Source: Cichorium intybus (Eukaryota; Streptophyta; Magnoliopsida; Asterales; Asteraceae). From it: a stretch of DNA of 64,000 nt. Positions 20,318 through 31,710 of the stretch are shown one piece after another (the first letter of the stretch is position 1; every line of letters starts with the position of its first letter). The translations under genes and the position numbers were made by a program. The stretch lies in the NCBI GenBank assembly GCA_023525715.1, contig CM042010.1:86120116-86184115 (forward strand). The letters are read 5' to 3'. The notes under the pieces are model-generated. The model was not told the DNA's origin. It saw nothing but the letters and a program-made list of their open reading frames with translations, and did no database searches.

Positions 20318-22207
20318 TGTCACACCCCCAACCGAGGCGGCAGAACATGCCGGGCTGTGCGACTAAGTTCTTTGATCACAGGCAATTGAATATACAGTAC
20401 AAGTACAACAATAAACCAAAGGATAGTTGTATTTCATCTTGAAGTTTGAATACATGGTTCTTACAAATAATAATAGTAGAGTACATGAAATGCCTTAACA
20501 GATATAGCAAAACTAGGTTTCCTGAAATCCGTGAAGATTTCCATCTTCTGAAAGTCTCATTGATTTCCTGAGAATACATGTAGTTTTGAGGATCAACACA
20601 AGGTTGGTGAGAGTTACAGGTTTTCTGCTAAACACAGCACTGATACTTTTAAAATAACTAAAAGTATTCCTTTTGTAAGTATAATCATACTTGTAAATGA
20701 GTTTGTAAAGAGTTACTGAAAATCGTAAGTAATACCATACTTATAAATGAATTGTATAGAGTTTTTGAAAACCATAAGTAATACCATACTTATAAATGAT
20801 ATGTACGTTTATGAGAAAACCATCAATGCTTATAATTGAGTCCTATAACCGAGCTATTCGACTGAAATGTACCCCCTACAACGCTTCATGGACGTCGTAG
20901 TAATGAAAAAGATAAGTATCACCTACATCGATTTGCAAGTCGAAGTTGTAGCTAACAACCATAGGTGGGGGAGTCAACCCGTATAGATCTATACATATGT
21001 ATCTCGCTCTGCTTGATTAACGGTTATAGTAGTGTGGGGTCTAAGTATTCCTACTTAGTTATGAATAGTGTCTCACTATCTAAGCCATTGATAAATGTAT
21101 GATAGACAAGTCTAATCGAGTATGTTGATAAGTATATACGTAAAAGAGTACAATACTCGCTTATTGAAAACATTTTATAAAGCTATAATAACATTTATAA
21201 AACTTGATATGAAATTGGTAAATGTTTATATTGCACATGTATTCTCCCCCATAATATATCAAAACATAGACAAAGGGGCCGTAACACTCACTTTTGAAGC
21301 GTGAATTCAGCTTAGATTCGAGAATAATCGCGTTCGAGAAACACCGCGAAATAACACCAACGAAGACTTAAGCGGCAAAGGGGCAGAGGGAGAGAGGAAG
21401 AAATCTAGATGCTTGGTGAATTGGTGAAAATAAATGAAGAAGATGCATCTTATTTATAGGGTTGAAAATCACTATTCGTCACTATTCACGTCACTATTCA
21501 CGAGGTAAGCGCTTACATAATCATTACGCTATGCTTTCCGATTTTATAATTAGTATTATTTTTTAGACCGGAGAATTGTTGAGCCGAGTGCACTGAGTCT
21601 AGAAACCTAAACAGATGGTTTTTTCGAGTTGCAGAACATCGGGAAATCGCGTTTAAATATTGCGTTCATTTATCCGCAGTATCCGATTAGTTGACTTTTA
21701 TAAATATTTTTACTAAAAATATTTCGAGTATGGAATCCAATAATAGACCATAGTCTGAGTCCAATAATGTTCTCGGAATTTCCATATGAGGTGCACAAGT
21801 GCCTCAACGGATCGAAACGATTTATGTAGTTAAAGAAAATCAGTGTTACACTGGTTTGTTTTGGCTTGTTTTCTTATAACAGTCATAACTTTTGCATATG
21901 AGCTCCGTTTTGAATGTTATTTATATTTCCGGAATCAGGGAAACATGTACTCTGAGGTTAGATTGCTTGTTTTGTTTCACAAATGGTTAATACTTATTTT
22001 CAGTTTTTCAGACGTATTAACTAGGGTTTCAGTTTGTGCTTGAGATATTCCATTATAGTAAGTAAGATTTCATCTCGTATCTTATTTTAATCGCAATGAC
22101 ACTATATTTTCCAAAGTATGCATTGAAGCTCAAAAGGTTTGGTTATAAAGAGGTTTGCGGTGAATTAACTGTTTATAGTTCTAGACCTAAATTTCCGGGA
22201 TGTCACA
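20318..22207 (-). mobile_element. solo LTR (1.89 kb), TSD CAAAG
   Basis: Starts TGTCACACCCCCAACCG, ends CCGGGATGTCACA, flanked by exact CAAAG copies (20,313-20,317 and 22,208-22,212). No coding region, PBS or PPT is inside. On the minus strand it would read TGTGACATCCC...GGGGGTGTGACA, a common plant LTR form, with TATAAATA at about 21,459-21,452; I therefore place it on the minus strand. It belongs to the same family as 4,531-6,903. It disrupts the Athila gag. Confidence 0.88.
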
Positions 22208-22212
22208 CAAAG

Positions 22213-23229
22213 GTCAGTGGATCCATGAAGGATAACACAGTATATGTGGCAAACATAGAGGCCGAAAACAAGTGGAAAAGAGAGATTTAGAATGAGTTAA
22301 GTGCTGTTACTAAGAAATTCAATCAAATGCTCACAAGATTTCAGAAGTAGAAAGGAGCTTATGTATTACATGGGCAAGTCATTTGTAATACATGTGGCGA
22401 AATAGGACATACCTATAGTGAGTGTTCAATGACACATGAGGAAATTAGCCAAGTGCATGGTTATGGTCAGTTTCATAATATGCCACGACCATTCAGGAAC
22501 AATCAGCAAAGGGAAAATAGGCAACCGCAAGTGAGGCAACAAAATGTGCAATCAACGCCACAAGAGAGAAGCACTAATATTGGCACAAAGGAGATCTAAG
22601 AAGTCTTGCTCAAAATCAAGGAAGCTGAAGATGCCAATACTCAAGCAATTTTAAGATTAGGGAATCAGCTCACGAAATTAGAAAAAGAGAGGGCACAGGA
22701 GAAGGCACAACCACCAAAGGTGCAATTAAATGAAGTTATCACGCTCAGAAGTGGAAAGAAGGTGGACAATAAGGTCGTTGCACCGCCAGCAGAAGAAGAT
22801 AGTGATGTCAAAATAATGTTCGATGAAAAAGAAGAATTAGAAAAAGAGAAGAAGAAGGAAAAAGACCAAGAGCAGAAAAAGGAAACTGCAAGTAAATGGG
22901 AGAAAGGGGAGACGAGTGGAACAGCTCCTTTTCCTGCGGCTTTGGAAAAGCCAGAGAAAAGACCCTATGGGAAGAAAGGACCACAGGCAGATGATATGTG
23001 GGAGTTGTTCAGCCAAATCAAAGTCAACATTTCGTTAGTCAAGCTCATTAAGGAGGTCCCTGCCTATGCGAAGTTTTTGAAAGACATGTACATTCATAAG
23101 AAGCACATATTGTCACATCTTTCCAAAAAGATTGAATTGACTGAGTATGTCAGTTTAATAATTATTGACGCATTACCACCTAAGATGAAGGATCCAGGAG
23201 CGCCCCTCATTTCTGTTGATTTTGGGTGA
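22213..23229 (+). pseudogene. Athila gag C-terminus with zinc knuckle, and gag-pol linker
   Basis: Continuation of gag after the solo LTR. The zinc knuckle CNTCGEIGHTYSEC (C-x2-C-x4-H-x4-C) lies at about 22,389-22,430. A Gln/Asn-rich stretch follows, then a highly charged linker (K/E-rich, 22,820-22,900) typical of the Athila gag-protease junction, with NEVITLRSGKKV at about 22,730. In-frame stops occur at 22,288, about 22,348 and 22,599. Open reading ends at 23,229, where a 1-base shift moves the protease into another frame. Confidence 0.83.
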
Positions 23230-23760
23230 CCTGCATATTAAAAAGGCATTATTAGATTTAGGTGAGAGTGTAAATATTTTGCCAGGTCAGCTTTTTGATA
23301 TCCATGAGTTCGGTACCTTGAGGCCTACAGATGTGATTTTACAGCTTGCCGATAAGTCTACAAAAATCCCAAGAGGAATGCTCTCCTATGTCATCATCAA
23401 GGTTGGGAACTTCTATTATCCAGCTGATTTCTTGGTTCTGGATACCCGTCAAGCTGTTAATGGAGAACATCCCACCATCATTCTTGGACGACCATTCTTG
23501 GCCACACCAAATACGAATATCAATTGTCGCACAGGAGAGATGGGGATATCATTTGGGCACCAACAGACTAAGATTAACATCTTTGATGCAAAGGGAAGTG
23601 TGATAGATGAGGAAGAATGCTTCCAGGTAGATGTTAATCTTGGGCACCATCATTCTTGGACGAACATTATTGGCGACAATACACGCCTGAGGTCTTACAA
23701 CAAGAAGCAGTGGACATTCTCGAAGAGAGCGATGCTGAACAGGAAAATCAAGAAGAGGTA
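23216..23760 (+). pseudogene. Athila protease
   Basis: A retropepsin-like aspartic protease region: ALLDLGESVNILPG around 23,250-23,290 corresponds to the active site usually written D-(L/S)-G-A-S in Athila, here with E in place of A. PTIILGRPFLATPNT follows at about 23,470-23,510 (the conserved ILGRPFL flap/C-terminal motif). The protease cleaves Gag-Pol. The frame is shifted from the upstream linker and ends at 23,760, before the RT. Confidence 0.83.
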
Positions 23761-24780
23761 GAAGGAAAGGAGGAAGATGTGAAGCATGAAGAATGTGTGC
23801 AAATCGAGAAGTTGCCAACGGAGATTCCAAAAACACTAAAGCCATCCTTACAGGAGCCGCCAACCTTGGAGTCGAAACCGTTGCCAGCTCACCTTAAGTA
23901 TGCGTTTTTAGGAAAAGAAGATACTTTACCAGTGATTTTGTCAGCCGATCTAACAACAGAGCAGGAGGGAGCATTGCTTGAAGTCCTATCTAAGCACAAG
24001 GAGGCCATCGGCTGGACAATTGCAGATTTGAAGGGGATCAGCCCCACGACATGCATGAATCGGATCATACAGAAGAAGGATCAAAACCAGCTAGGGACAC
24101 GCAACATAGATTAAATCCGAATTTGAATGAGGTCGTGAAGAAAGAAGTGCTGAAATGGTTGGATACGGGAATCATATATCCAATCTCCGATAGTGAGTGG
24201 GTCAGTCCGATGCAAATTGTGCCAAAGAAATCTGGAATTACTGTGGTGGATACTAAGGATGGTGATAAGGTATCCACAAGACCCGTGACTGGATGGAGAG
24301 TGTGTATAGATTATCGAAAGCTTAATGTTGCAGCCTCTAAGGACCATTTCCCATTGCCTTTCATCGATCAGATTGTGGAGAAGCTAGCTGGACAGAAATA
24401 TTACTGTTTCATGGACTGATACTCAGGATATAACCATATTGCCATTCACCCAGAGGTTCAGGCTAAAACGACATTTACTTGCCCCTATGGTACCTTCGCA
24501 TTCCGAAGAATGCCATTCGGCCTGTGCAATGCCCCAGCCACGTTCCAAAGGTGTATGATGGCAATATTTTCAGACATGATTGGTGATGCACTGGAGATCA
24601 TCATGGACGATTTTTCGATCTTTGGGTCGACATTTGACGCATGTTTAAATCAGTTAGAAAAGGTATTAGAACGATGTGTAGAGTCGAACCTGGTGCTTAG
24701 TTAGGAGAAAATCCATTTTATGGTTAGGGAAGGAATTGTTTTAGGTCATGTAGTCTCTGAGAGAGGATTTGAGGCGGATT
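23761..24780 (+). pseudogene. Athila reverse transcriptase
   Basis: Gypsy RT: IGWTIADLKGISPTTCMN (about 24,010), DSEWVSPMQIVPKKSG, WRVCIDYRKLNVAASKDHFP (about 24,296), the palm strand FMD-stop-YSGYNHIAIHP (stop at 24,418), FRRMPFGLCNAPATFQRCM (about 24,500) and the catalytic IIMDDFSIFG (about 24,600; family consensus has FMDD, so the two Asp are kept). In-frame stops at 24,418, 24,703 and 24,779 are each one base from an expected sense codon. The upstream part (23,656-24,110) is in a different frame. Confidence 0.88.
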
Positions 24781-25400
24781 GAGCTAAGGTTAAGGTTATT
24801 TCTACACTGCCACCGCCGACATCAGTGAAGGGGGTGCGATCATTCTTAGGTCATGCAGGATTTTACCGTAGGTTCATCAAGGACTTTAGCACTATCTCCA
24901 AACCCCTTTGTGGCCTTCTTTTGAAGGATTCACCATTTATTTTTGATGAGGAGTGTGTCAAAGCATTCAACATCCTTAAAAATAAATTGGTCGAAGCGCC
25001 TATCCTAAAACCTCCCGACTGGACCCAACCCTTCGAAATCATGTGCGACGCAAGTGACTACGCTGCTGGTGCAGTGTTAGGCCAGAGGATTGATAGAAAG
25101 CTAGTAGTTATATGTTACGCTAGTAAGACTTTCTCTGAAGCTCAATTGAACTATACAACCACAGAAAAGGAATTACTTGTCGTAGTGTTTGCTTTAGATA
25201 AGTTCAGATCCTACATTTGGGGATCAAAAGTGGTGGTTTACACTGATCATAGTGTTGTCTGTCATCTACTTGCAAAGAAGGAATCAAAGCCGAGACTGAT
25301 CAGATAGATATTACTTCTTCAAGAATTTGATGTGGAGTTCAAAGATAAGAAAGGGACGGAGAATGTGCTGGCGGATCATCTCTCACGATTACTAGCAGAA
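24781..25400 (+). pseudogene. Athila RNase H
   Basis: RT connection (GVRSFLGHAGFYRRFIKDFS, about 24,830), then RNase H with MCDASDYAAGAVLGQR (about 25,040; first catalytic Asp), YTTTEKELLVVVFALDKFR (catalytic Glu, about 25,155) and VVVYTDHSVVCHLLAKKESK (catalytic Asp, about 25,235). A TAG at 25,305 replaces the Trp usual in RLIRW. The downstream piece FKDKKGTENVLADHLSRL ends the domain. One stop apart, the catalytic residues are intact. Confidence 0.87.
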
Positions 25401-26747
25401 GGTTTAGAAGCCGGCATTAAAGACACATTTTCGGATGAACAGTTGTTGGAACTTACTGGGGCTCCATGGTACACGGATTACATTAACTTTCTAGCCACTG
25501 GAGCGATGCCGACACATTGGACAAAGCAACGGCAGAAGCAATTCCGTACTTATGCAAAGAGGTTTATTTGGGATGATCCCGATCTTTTTAAGGTGGGAGA
25601 AGATCAAATAATCCGTCGGTGCGTGCCCGATAGTGAAATCAATGATGTATTGGAGCACTGCCATGCATCAGCCTGTGGAGGACACTTTAGTGGAAAGAAG
25701 ACGGGATACAAGGTTTTAGAGTCCGGAATGTATTGGCCGACTATCTTCAGGGACGCTCATAAAACTGCCAAGGAATGCTTGAATTGTCAGCAGCTGTGAA
25801 ACATTTCAAAGAGGGATCAAATGCCGCTGAATCCGATTTTAGTGGTGGACATCTTTGATGTGTGGGGAATCGACTTCATGGGTCCTTTTCCCACATCACA
25901 TGGGTATGTGTACATCTTGGTAGCCGTTGACTATGTCTCAAAATGGATCGAAGCCGAAGCCACTCGCACCAATGATCATCACATGGTTTGAAAATTCGTT
26001 AAGAAGAACATTTTCACTCGACATGGAGTTCCACAGGTCATCATCAGTGATGGGGGTCGCATTTTAAGAATTTCAAGTTTAGGCAGCTGTTGAAACATTA
26101 CGGGGTGAACCATCGAATCGCAACACCGTATCATCCACAAACAAGCGGTTAGGTAGAGGTTTCTAATCGGCAGATCAAGGAAATTCTTCAGAAGACGGTT
26201 AGAACAGACAGAAAGGATTGGTCATAAAGGTTGGACGATGCACTTTGGGCGTACAGAACTGCCTATAAAACACCGATTGGAACTACACCCTATCGGCTGG
26301 ATTATGGGAAGGGCTGCCACTTGCCTGTGGAGCTCGCCAATCGGGCACTATGGGTAATCAAACAAGTCAACATGGACTATAATGAAGCCGGAAAAGAGCG
26401 GAAGTTGCAGCTATCTGAACTTGAAGAATTGCGAGACGAAGCTTACGAGAATGCAGCCACATACAAATCTAAAATGAAGCGGTATCATGATGCTAAACTC
26501 CGATTGAAGACTTTCATGGCTGGATAGAAGGTGTGGTTATATAATTCAAGACTAAAAATGTTGCCTGGGAAGTTAAGAAGCAAATGGAATGGACCGTAGT
26601 CGTCAGTCTCACAGAATACGGTGCGGTGGAAATTCGAGATCTCAAGGGAGCACCACCATTCAAAGTCAATTTACATAGGCTTAAACCTTATGTCACTGAA
26701 GGCACATTCCAGAAGCTGGAGGTGGAAACGGTAGAGGTTGTGACAAA
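25401..26747 (+). pseudogene. Athila integrase
   Basis: HHCC zinc-binding domain (HCHASACGGHFSGKKTGYK to ECLNCQQL, 25,658-25,797), core DIFDVWGIDFMGPFP (first Asp, about 25,850), HGVPQVIISDGG (second Asp, about 26,025; followed by a 1-base shift) and ATPYHPQTSG-stop-VEVSNRQIKE (catalytic Glu, about 26,160). C-terminal pieces include DDALWAYRTAYKTPIGTTPY (26,237) and GAPPFKVNLHRLKPY (26,650). Stops lie at 25,797, 25,988, 26,149, 26,225 and 26,525. Integrase inserts the cDNA. The gene ends near a 33-base palindrome at 26,748. Confidence 0.87.
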
Positions 26748-26780
26748 TGTAACGACCCTTTTTAAAAACCGGGTGTTACA
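26748..26780. repeat. 33-base palindrome with LTR-like ends
   Basis: TGTAACGACCCTTTTT then AAAAACCGGGTGTTACA: an almost perfect hairpin whose ends look like the TGTAAC...GTTACA termini of plant LTRs. It interrupts the end of the Athila integrase frame. There is no clear target duplication. It may be the collapsed remnant of an LTR insertion, or a chance hairpin. Confidence 0.6.
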
Positions 26781-27591
26781 ACTAATATTCCAGAATACAC
26801 TCAATGAGCCAGGTAAGTGCATGTCCGGCTGAAGACGTTAAACTTAGCGCTTGTCGAGAGGCAACCCGATCATCATGTGTATAAATTGCATTTTTCATAG
26901 TTTTAATTGTATTTAATTGATCACGGTAAGAAAAGAACAAGTGTGGGGTCGTTTTGGGATTTTTGCACCACCGCGACGCGGGGTCCTAGAGTCGACGCCG
27001 CACGTGTTGATGTTTTCGCGATTGTTGATAGACTTGAATTATATATACGCGACGCGGATAAAAGTTTCCCGTGCCACGGCCTTATCTGAATTTGAATTTA
27101 GAGATAATCACTAAAACAGAGTTTTAAACTTAAACCAATTCCCCCAACTTGTATAAAATCGAATTTGCACCAATCATTCAGTTTCATACTGTCGATCGTT
27201 CTTCTGCAATTCATAATCACTTCGTCGTAATTCTTCATCACAGCAGATCAAGTAAGTCTCCTGAATTTATCTCTTTTATCTTCAAGTTCTTGGGAAATAT
27301 GAGAATCGCTTGTATACTGCAATGTAGTGGTCTTAGGATTGAATTGATGTTGCCATTTAGTTTCGGACACTATATGCTACAAAACCCAGTAATTAGATTT
27401 GCAAATTTGGTCTGAAATTGTGTTAAATCATCGATTCTGTTCTGAGTTTCATACGTCGCGTCGTGGGATATTACATCACGCGACGAGGGATATGAAATTT
27501 CAAACAGCGCGACGCGGCTATTGTGTCCCGTGCTTCAGCGTACATTGGACAGTAGCTTATTTTCGGGTTTTGCTAAATTTTGCAGGCAAAA
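26781..27591 (+). other. Athila spacer between pol and the third ORF
   Basis: Noncoding. It carries five copies of a CpG-rich word of the CGCGACGCGG type (26,971; 27,047; 27,453 inverted; 27,477; 27,506). TTTTGCAG/G at 27,577-27,585 is a good splice acceptor 7 bases before the third-ORF ATG, as expected if that ORF is expressed from a spliced RNA (inference). Confidence 0.6.
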
Positions 27592-28905
27592 ATGTCTTCA
27601 TCTGGGAGCTCAGAATCAATTGATTGGAACTCATTGGCTACTGGAGTCGACAGAGTTCTCGGGTACAGTTTCTACAACCGCCGATCAATTTACCAACACA
27701 AAAGGATTCTTCCTTCCAGAACGGTCAATTGGGAGTTGACCAAGGAATCAGGCATCCTTGAGCACATACAAGAGTGGCTGGTGCAAGGGGGATACGAGGC
27801 AAACGAATTAACTTACACATGTCGGGCTGTCGAGAATGCAGTCCAAATGGACGAACCAGTTTATCGCGAGGTGTTCTTACAATTCCTCACGAGCTATCAC
27901 TTCGACGATCTGCAACTGGGGATAGACACCGAGGAGATGGTCAGATTTCGGTTAAGGAATCACAACCGAAGTTGTAGTTTGAGGGAGTTCGGATATAGGA
28001 TCGGATTATACACTCAGGAGGAGTCAGAGGTACCGGGGTTCGGGCTATTCCACAGACATGCCAACTATGCCGCTGACGGTTCCTTTTCACCTGCTGACTA
28101 TTGGAGAACCATTTTGTCCACTCGGTATCACGAGAATACCATTCGGGAGGGGCTGATGCATTTTCCGGCACACCGGATGTTGCACCGGTTGATCTCGACC
28201 ATGTTCTGCCCATGTGCGGATGAGGAGCGGGTTTTACCACATGAGTTGCACCTCATGTGGGCTTTGACACGAATGCTCCAAACATGTAACATTCCATATT
28301 TCATCGCCAGTTACTTCAAGCAGCTGACGGACGCGCCACTGAAGTACAAAGCTATTGGTGGTGGGCACTATGTGACACGGTTGGCACAATCTTACGGGTT
28401 GTTATCTGAACACACCATCCGTGAGTTGACGATTATCCCGCCCGTTGCTTTCAGCCCACCGACCACGGTTTCACGGGATGTTATCTACATTGATGACGGG
28501 GTTACATCAGTCGATCGATCACCATTTCCAGTCTTACGAGCCGAGCCATCGACATCCAGGAAGCGACCGCGTGCAACAATCAGCCTGCCCCGAGGACTCT
28601 CCCCTGCAACCATGGATTCCCGATTTTTGGCCGACGAGGTTAAAGCAATTCACCGAACCTTGCACAACCACCATTCGGCACATAAAGTTCTAACGATGAC
28701 CGTGAATGAGATTGACCGGCGCATAAGGAATACACATACACAACTTCTTTGGCTATCGGAATGTGTTGTCAATTTTCTGAACGGGTCCAAAACTCCAATT
28801 CCAAGACCTCAACCGCCTGTAATTGAGGAAGAGGAAGAAGAGCCCATGGAGGAAGAGGAGGTAGACGCAGAAGAAGGGGAAGATGATGACACTGCCCACA
28901 ATTAA
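27592..28905 (+). CDS. Athila third ORF (ATHILA ORF-1-like / env-position protein)
   Basis: A 437-codon ORF with no internal stop, from ATG 27,592 (MSSSGSSESIDW) to TAA 28,905. It is the only long uninterrupted gene of this element. Placement between pol and the 3' LTR fits the third ORF of Athila. The N-terminal two-thirds (for example GYEANELTYTCRAV, VFLQFLTSYHFDD, VRFRLRNHNRSCSLREFGYR, ELHLMWALTRML) resembles the family called ATHILA ORF-1; this is recognition from memory, not a search. The C-terminus is a Pro-rich stretch and then a strongly acidic tail rich in Glu and Asp. No signal peptide or membrane segment is visible, so an envelope role is not supported by sequence. A splice acceptor precedes the ATG. 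Confidence 0.75.
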   Translation: MSSSGSSESIDWNSLATGVDRVLGYSFYNRRSIYQHKRILPSRTVNWELTKESGILEHIQEWLVQGGYEANELTYTCRAVENAVQMDEPVYREVFLQFLTSYHFDDLQLGIDTEEMVRFRLRNHNRSCSLREFGYRIGLYTQEESEVPGFGLFHRHANYAADGSFSPADYWRTILSTRYHENTIREGLMHFPAHRMLHRLISTMFCPCADEERVLPHELHLMWALTRMLQTCNIPYFIASYFKQLTDAPLKYKAIGGGHYVTRLAQSYGLLSEHTIRELTIIPPVAFSPPTTVSRDVIYIDDGVTSVDRSPFPVLRAEPSTSRKRPRATISLPRGLSPATMDSRFLADEVKAIHRTLHNHHSAHKVLTMTVNEIDRRIRNTHTQLLWLSECVVNFLNGSKTPIPRPQPPVIEEEEEEPMEEEEVDAEEGEDDDTAHN

Positions 28906-30171
28906 GGGGTATAATGTAATTGTTTTTTTTAGTTAGTTCATTTTGTTTCAGATTTTTAGGTTTGGTTGAATTTTGAACATTTGGTTAGTAATTCTTATGA
29001 TTAGATGTTTTAGGTTGTGAATAAGCCTTCGGGCATTAATAAAAGAGTAACAAATTTAGGTAATTCTGTGTTGGACAACTTTTTACGAGTGTTTGAATAT
29101 GGTTTAACTTTCTGAAATTACCGCGTTGTGGTCATTTCCAACATGACGGTACTTTGGACATCTCGTAATTACCACGACGCGCGCACTTCCATCACGCGCC
29201 GCGGTTACCTGCAACACAAAAAAGAAAATTAGTTTATTAGTTTTCTTATCTTTTTGCATTTAATGTTTTTGTGAGTGATGCATGGAATCTATGGAGGAGT
29301 TGTTTCAGGCAAGTGTGGGGTCACCGTGCCCCCTCCACTTGCCATGATCACCGGCGTGTTTACTGTTGTGCCACAACTCCTGGAAATCTAAAAATGAAGC
29401 GTAAGCAGTTTGTGTTTTTGTACATGTGACAATCAAGTACTATCAAGCAATCAACTGTCTAAGGGGTACCTCTTTCTCCCTTGTTTTGAAATAATTTTGT
29501 ACAACGGGGACGTTGTACGGTTTTAAGTGTGGGGTATGGACGGTCGAAAGAGTGTTTTTTGAAATTTTTGCGAAAACAGTCAATTTTCAAAATTTTTAGC
29601 AACTTTTTCAAAAATTTTAGTAGATTGTAATTTTGAAACGAATATTTTGTGAATGTTATAGCTTTTGTATTTTTCAAGAAATACTATTTAGTTGTTATCA
29701 TGCTATGAGTTTAGTCAAATAAGTTGAGTTTTAGGAGTTAGAAGATTGGAATATTTTAGGATTGGAATTTAGGAAGGGACTGTCAATCAGTGGCCTTTGT
29801 TGTTCGAGCCGGTAAGTCTAAAATGGGTGAGACTTATGCAGCTTGCCACCTAAGATCGGCTGGTATGGGATGGTATTTCTGAAAGCTCGCTACACGGACA
29901 ACATCGAAAGCCATGGATAGTCTTTTATGGCCTTTAAAATCTGAATGAGTATGTACACTTTATTGTGGACAGAAAATTTGTAATCAAGGTTTCTTTAGAA
30001 AATCATGAATTCCAAAGAATATTATGGTTATGTTTTCACAAACTAGTTCACTCAAACTCATGGGACAATAAGCATTGAAATTGAACACATTCAAAAATTG
30101 TTTGAATCTTAGTTATAATCTGTTAAAAACTCTCTTGCTTGGGGACAAGCAAGGCACAAGTGTGGGGTGTT
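28906..30171 (+). other. Athila 3' noncoding region with PPT
   Basis: No gene. It contains three CGCG-rich words (29,121; 29,172; 29,193), several AAGTGTGGGG purine words (29,311; 29,526; 30,158) and ends GCACAAGTGTGGGGTGT, the likely PPT before the LTR at 30,172. Repeated AAGTGTGGGG words are common in Athila 3' regions in my experience; here three are visible. Confidence 0.65.
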
Positions 30172-31142
30172 TGACAACGCCTAGTAAGATTAAGTATTTT
30201 AGTCGTTGTTGAGCCCTATTCTTGGTGAAACTATATCATATATGCTTTGGTATTCTCACTTTTTGTGTCAGTTCTTGTTTGCAAAGAAAACTTACAATCA
30301 GGGGTTAAATGCATACAAAATGAAGAAGTTTGAATATAAAGTCAAAATCAGTCGACTGGACACACGCGCCGCGGGTAGGCATGTGTGCACGACGCGCCAC
30401 GTCAGAAGATGAGGCGGTGAAGAAATTCAAACCGCGAGAAAACGGGGATAAGGCACTACGCGTGCCGCGGTTTTGAGCTATACGCGTCGGGGGTTCTAAT
30501 TTTCCACAACTATAAATAGAGGCCATTAGGTCGAATTCCGGAGGCGAAGATCAGACCCTAAGGTGGACTTACGGCGACTTTGACGCAAGTTTCGAGATTT
30601 CATCAGCCCATTGTGGTATTTTTATGTTTTCACTCTACTTTTAGTTTTAGTTTAGTTGTTTTGAGCTTGTAGCTTAGTGTTTTTGGGTGTGACAACCATT
30701 AGCATTAGGTTAAAGTTTCTGAATTTCATTTGTTACTGTGTTGGATGTTCTAGATCTGAAGTTTATGCAAGTAATCACTTGGTTCCATGTTTATTGATGT
30801 TTTTCGGTATTTTGGTGTTTGAATGCTTGAATGCTTTCGGATTGATCTTGTTTGTTTCTGATTTTGAATATTACTTCTGATTTCAGTAAGCAAATTAGGT
30901 TAGATTTTAGTTTAAGTTTCATTTAGTTTATGATTTGTTCTGGATTTGGATTGGAATTGTGTTTTTGGATTATTTTTGGGAAAGTAGAGGTAAGTCCCTC
31001 CGTCTGTAGCGTGACACTACAGTTTGCAAGCTATCTTCTTAACTTAACCACGAAACTCCTGTGGATCGACCCTGACTACCACTGTACTAGTGAGAGTGAG
31101 GTATTTTACTATTTTTGACCGCACGACGACCTAGGCGTGTAA
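30172..31142 (+). mobile_element. Athila LTR (full length, second LTR)
   Basis: TGACAACGCCTAGTAAG to GGCGTGTAA, 971 bp. TATA box CTATAAATAGAGG at 30,509-30,521. It serves as the 3' LTR of the first internal region and the 5' LTR of the truncated second one. It carries CGCG-rich words ACACGCGCCGCGG (30,361), CGACGCGCCACG (30,389) and ACGCGTGCCGCGG (30,458) upstream of the TATA box. Confidence 0.87.
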
Positions 31143-31147
31143 AATTT

Positions 31148-31164
31148 TGGTGCCGTTGTCGGGG
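31148..31164 (+). promoter_or_regulatory. second Athila primer binding site
   Basis: TGGTGCCGTTGTCGGGG, six bases after the second LTR; one difference from the first PBS (TGGCGCC to TGGTGCC). Confidence 0.85.
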
Positions 31165-31285
31165 AGTTGTGAACTTAAGATAGGACGATCTATAGGGAGT
31201 GTTTTCTGATTTTTAGTTTTAGTTTTGAGATTTAAGTTTGGTTAGACTTTTTGTTTTGCTTTTGGCGGGCGTGTTGCATTAGTGC

Positions 31286-31690
31286 ATGCATACCCGTCGA
31301 GGTGGGCATTCATCACCCTTGCTTTTCGACTCAGAAATCGAACGAACCGCGTGCAATAATTGTGTGCGTAGGCACTTTGATAGAATGAGTCCTAGTAGTG
31401 TTAGTATAGAGGACGTTACCCATGAGCCAGCGGGCGAGGTAACAGGAGGGGGAATTCCATATATACCACCAGTGTCAATACCACCATGCACTATGCCAAC
31501 AGTTCCACCTTTAGGACAAACAACAACCAACCCTTTTTTAGCTACGATGGTGTGGGGAGCGCCGACCCGCGATGGCAGCCCACCGCCACGTCAGCAAACA
31601 ACCATTTCTCAACCGCAACAATCACAACAATTACAACCAACCATCTTTAAACCACAACCCGCTTTTCAAACCTTACCACAACAAATGCTT
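31286..31690 (+). pseudogene. Athila gag start, second truncated copy
   Basis: One continuous frame from ATG 31,286 (MHTRRGGHSSPLLFDSE) through MSPSSVSIEDVTHEPAGEVT and the Pro/Gln-rich region. It equals the first copy at 18,998-19,460 but lacks that copy's frameshift and has a small in-frame deletion in the Gln-rich run. It breaks off at about 31,686 (after TTACCACAACAA), where filler sequence begins. This shows a second Athila internal region started here and was deleted. Confidence 0.82.
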
Positions 31691-31710
31691 AAATGCTTGA
31701 ATGCTTGAAT
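31686..31710 (+). other. filler DNA, left part
   Basis: ATGCTTAAATGCTTGAATGC-type repeats not found in the gag copy at this point. They resemble GAATGCTTGAATGCTT of the Athila LTR (30,816). With 38,964-38,992 this forms a junction of short copied pieces. The last five bases, TGAAT, are the target duplication of the chromovirus. Confidence 0.6.

Noticed and set aside
27592..28905. Third Athila ORF as a true envelope glycoprotein
   Set aside because: No signal peptide, no membrane anchor and no cleavage-site pattern visible; only its position resembles env.
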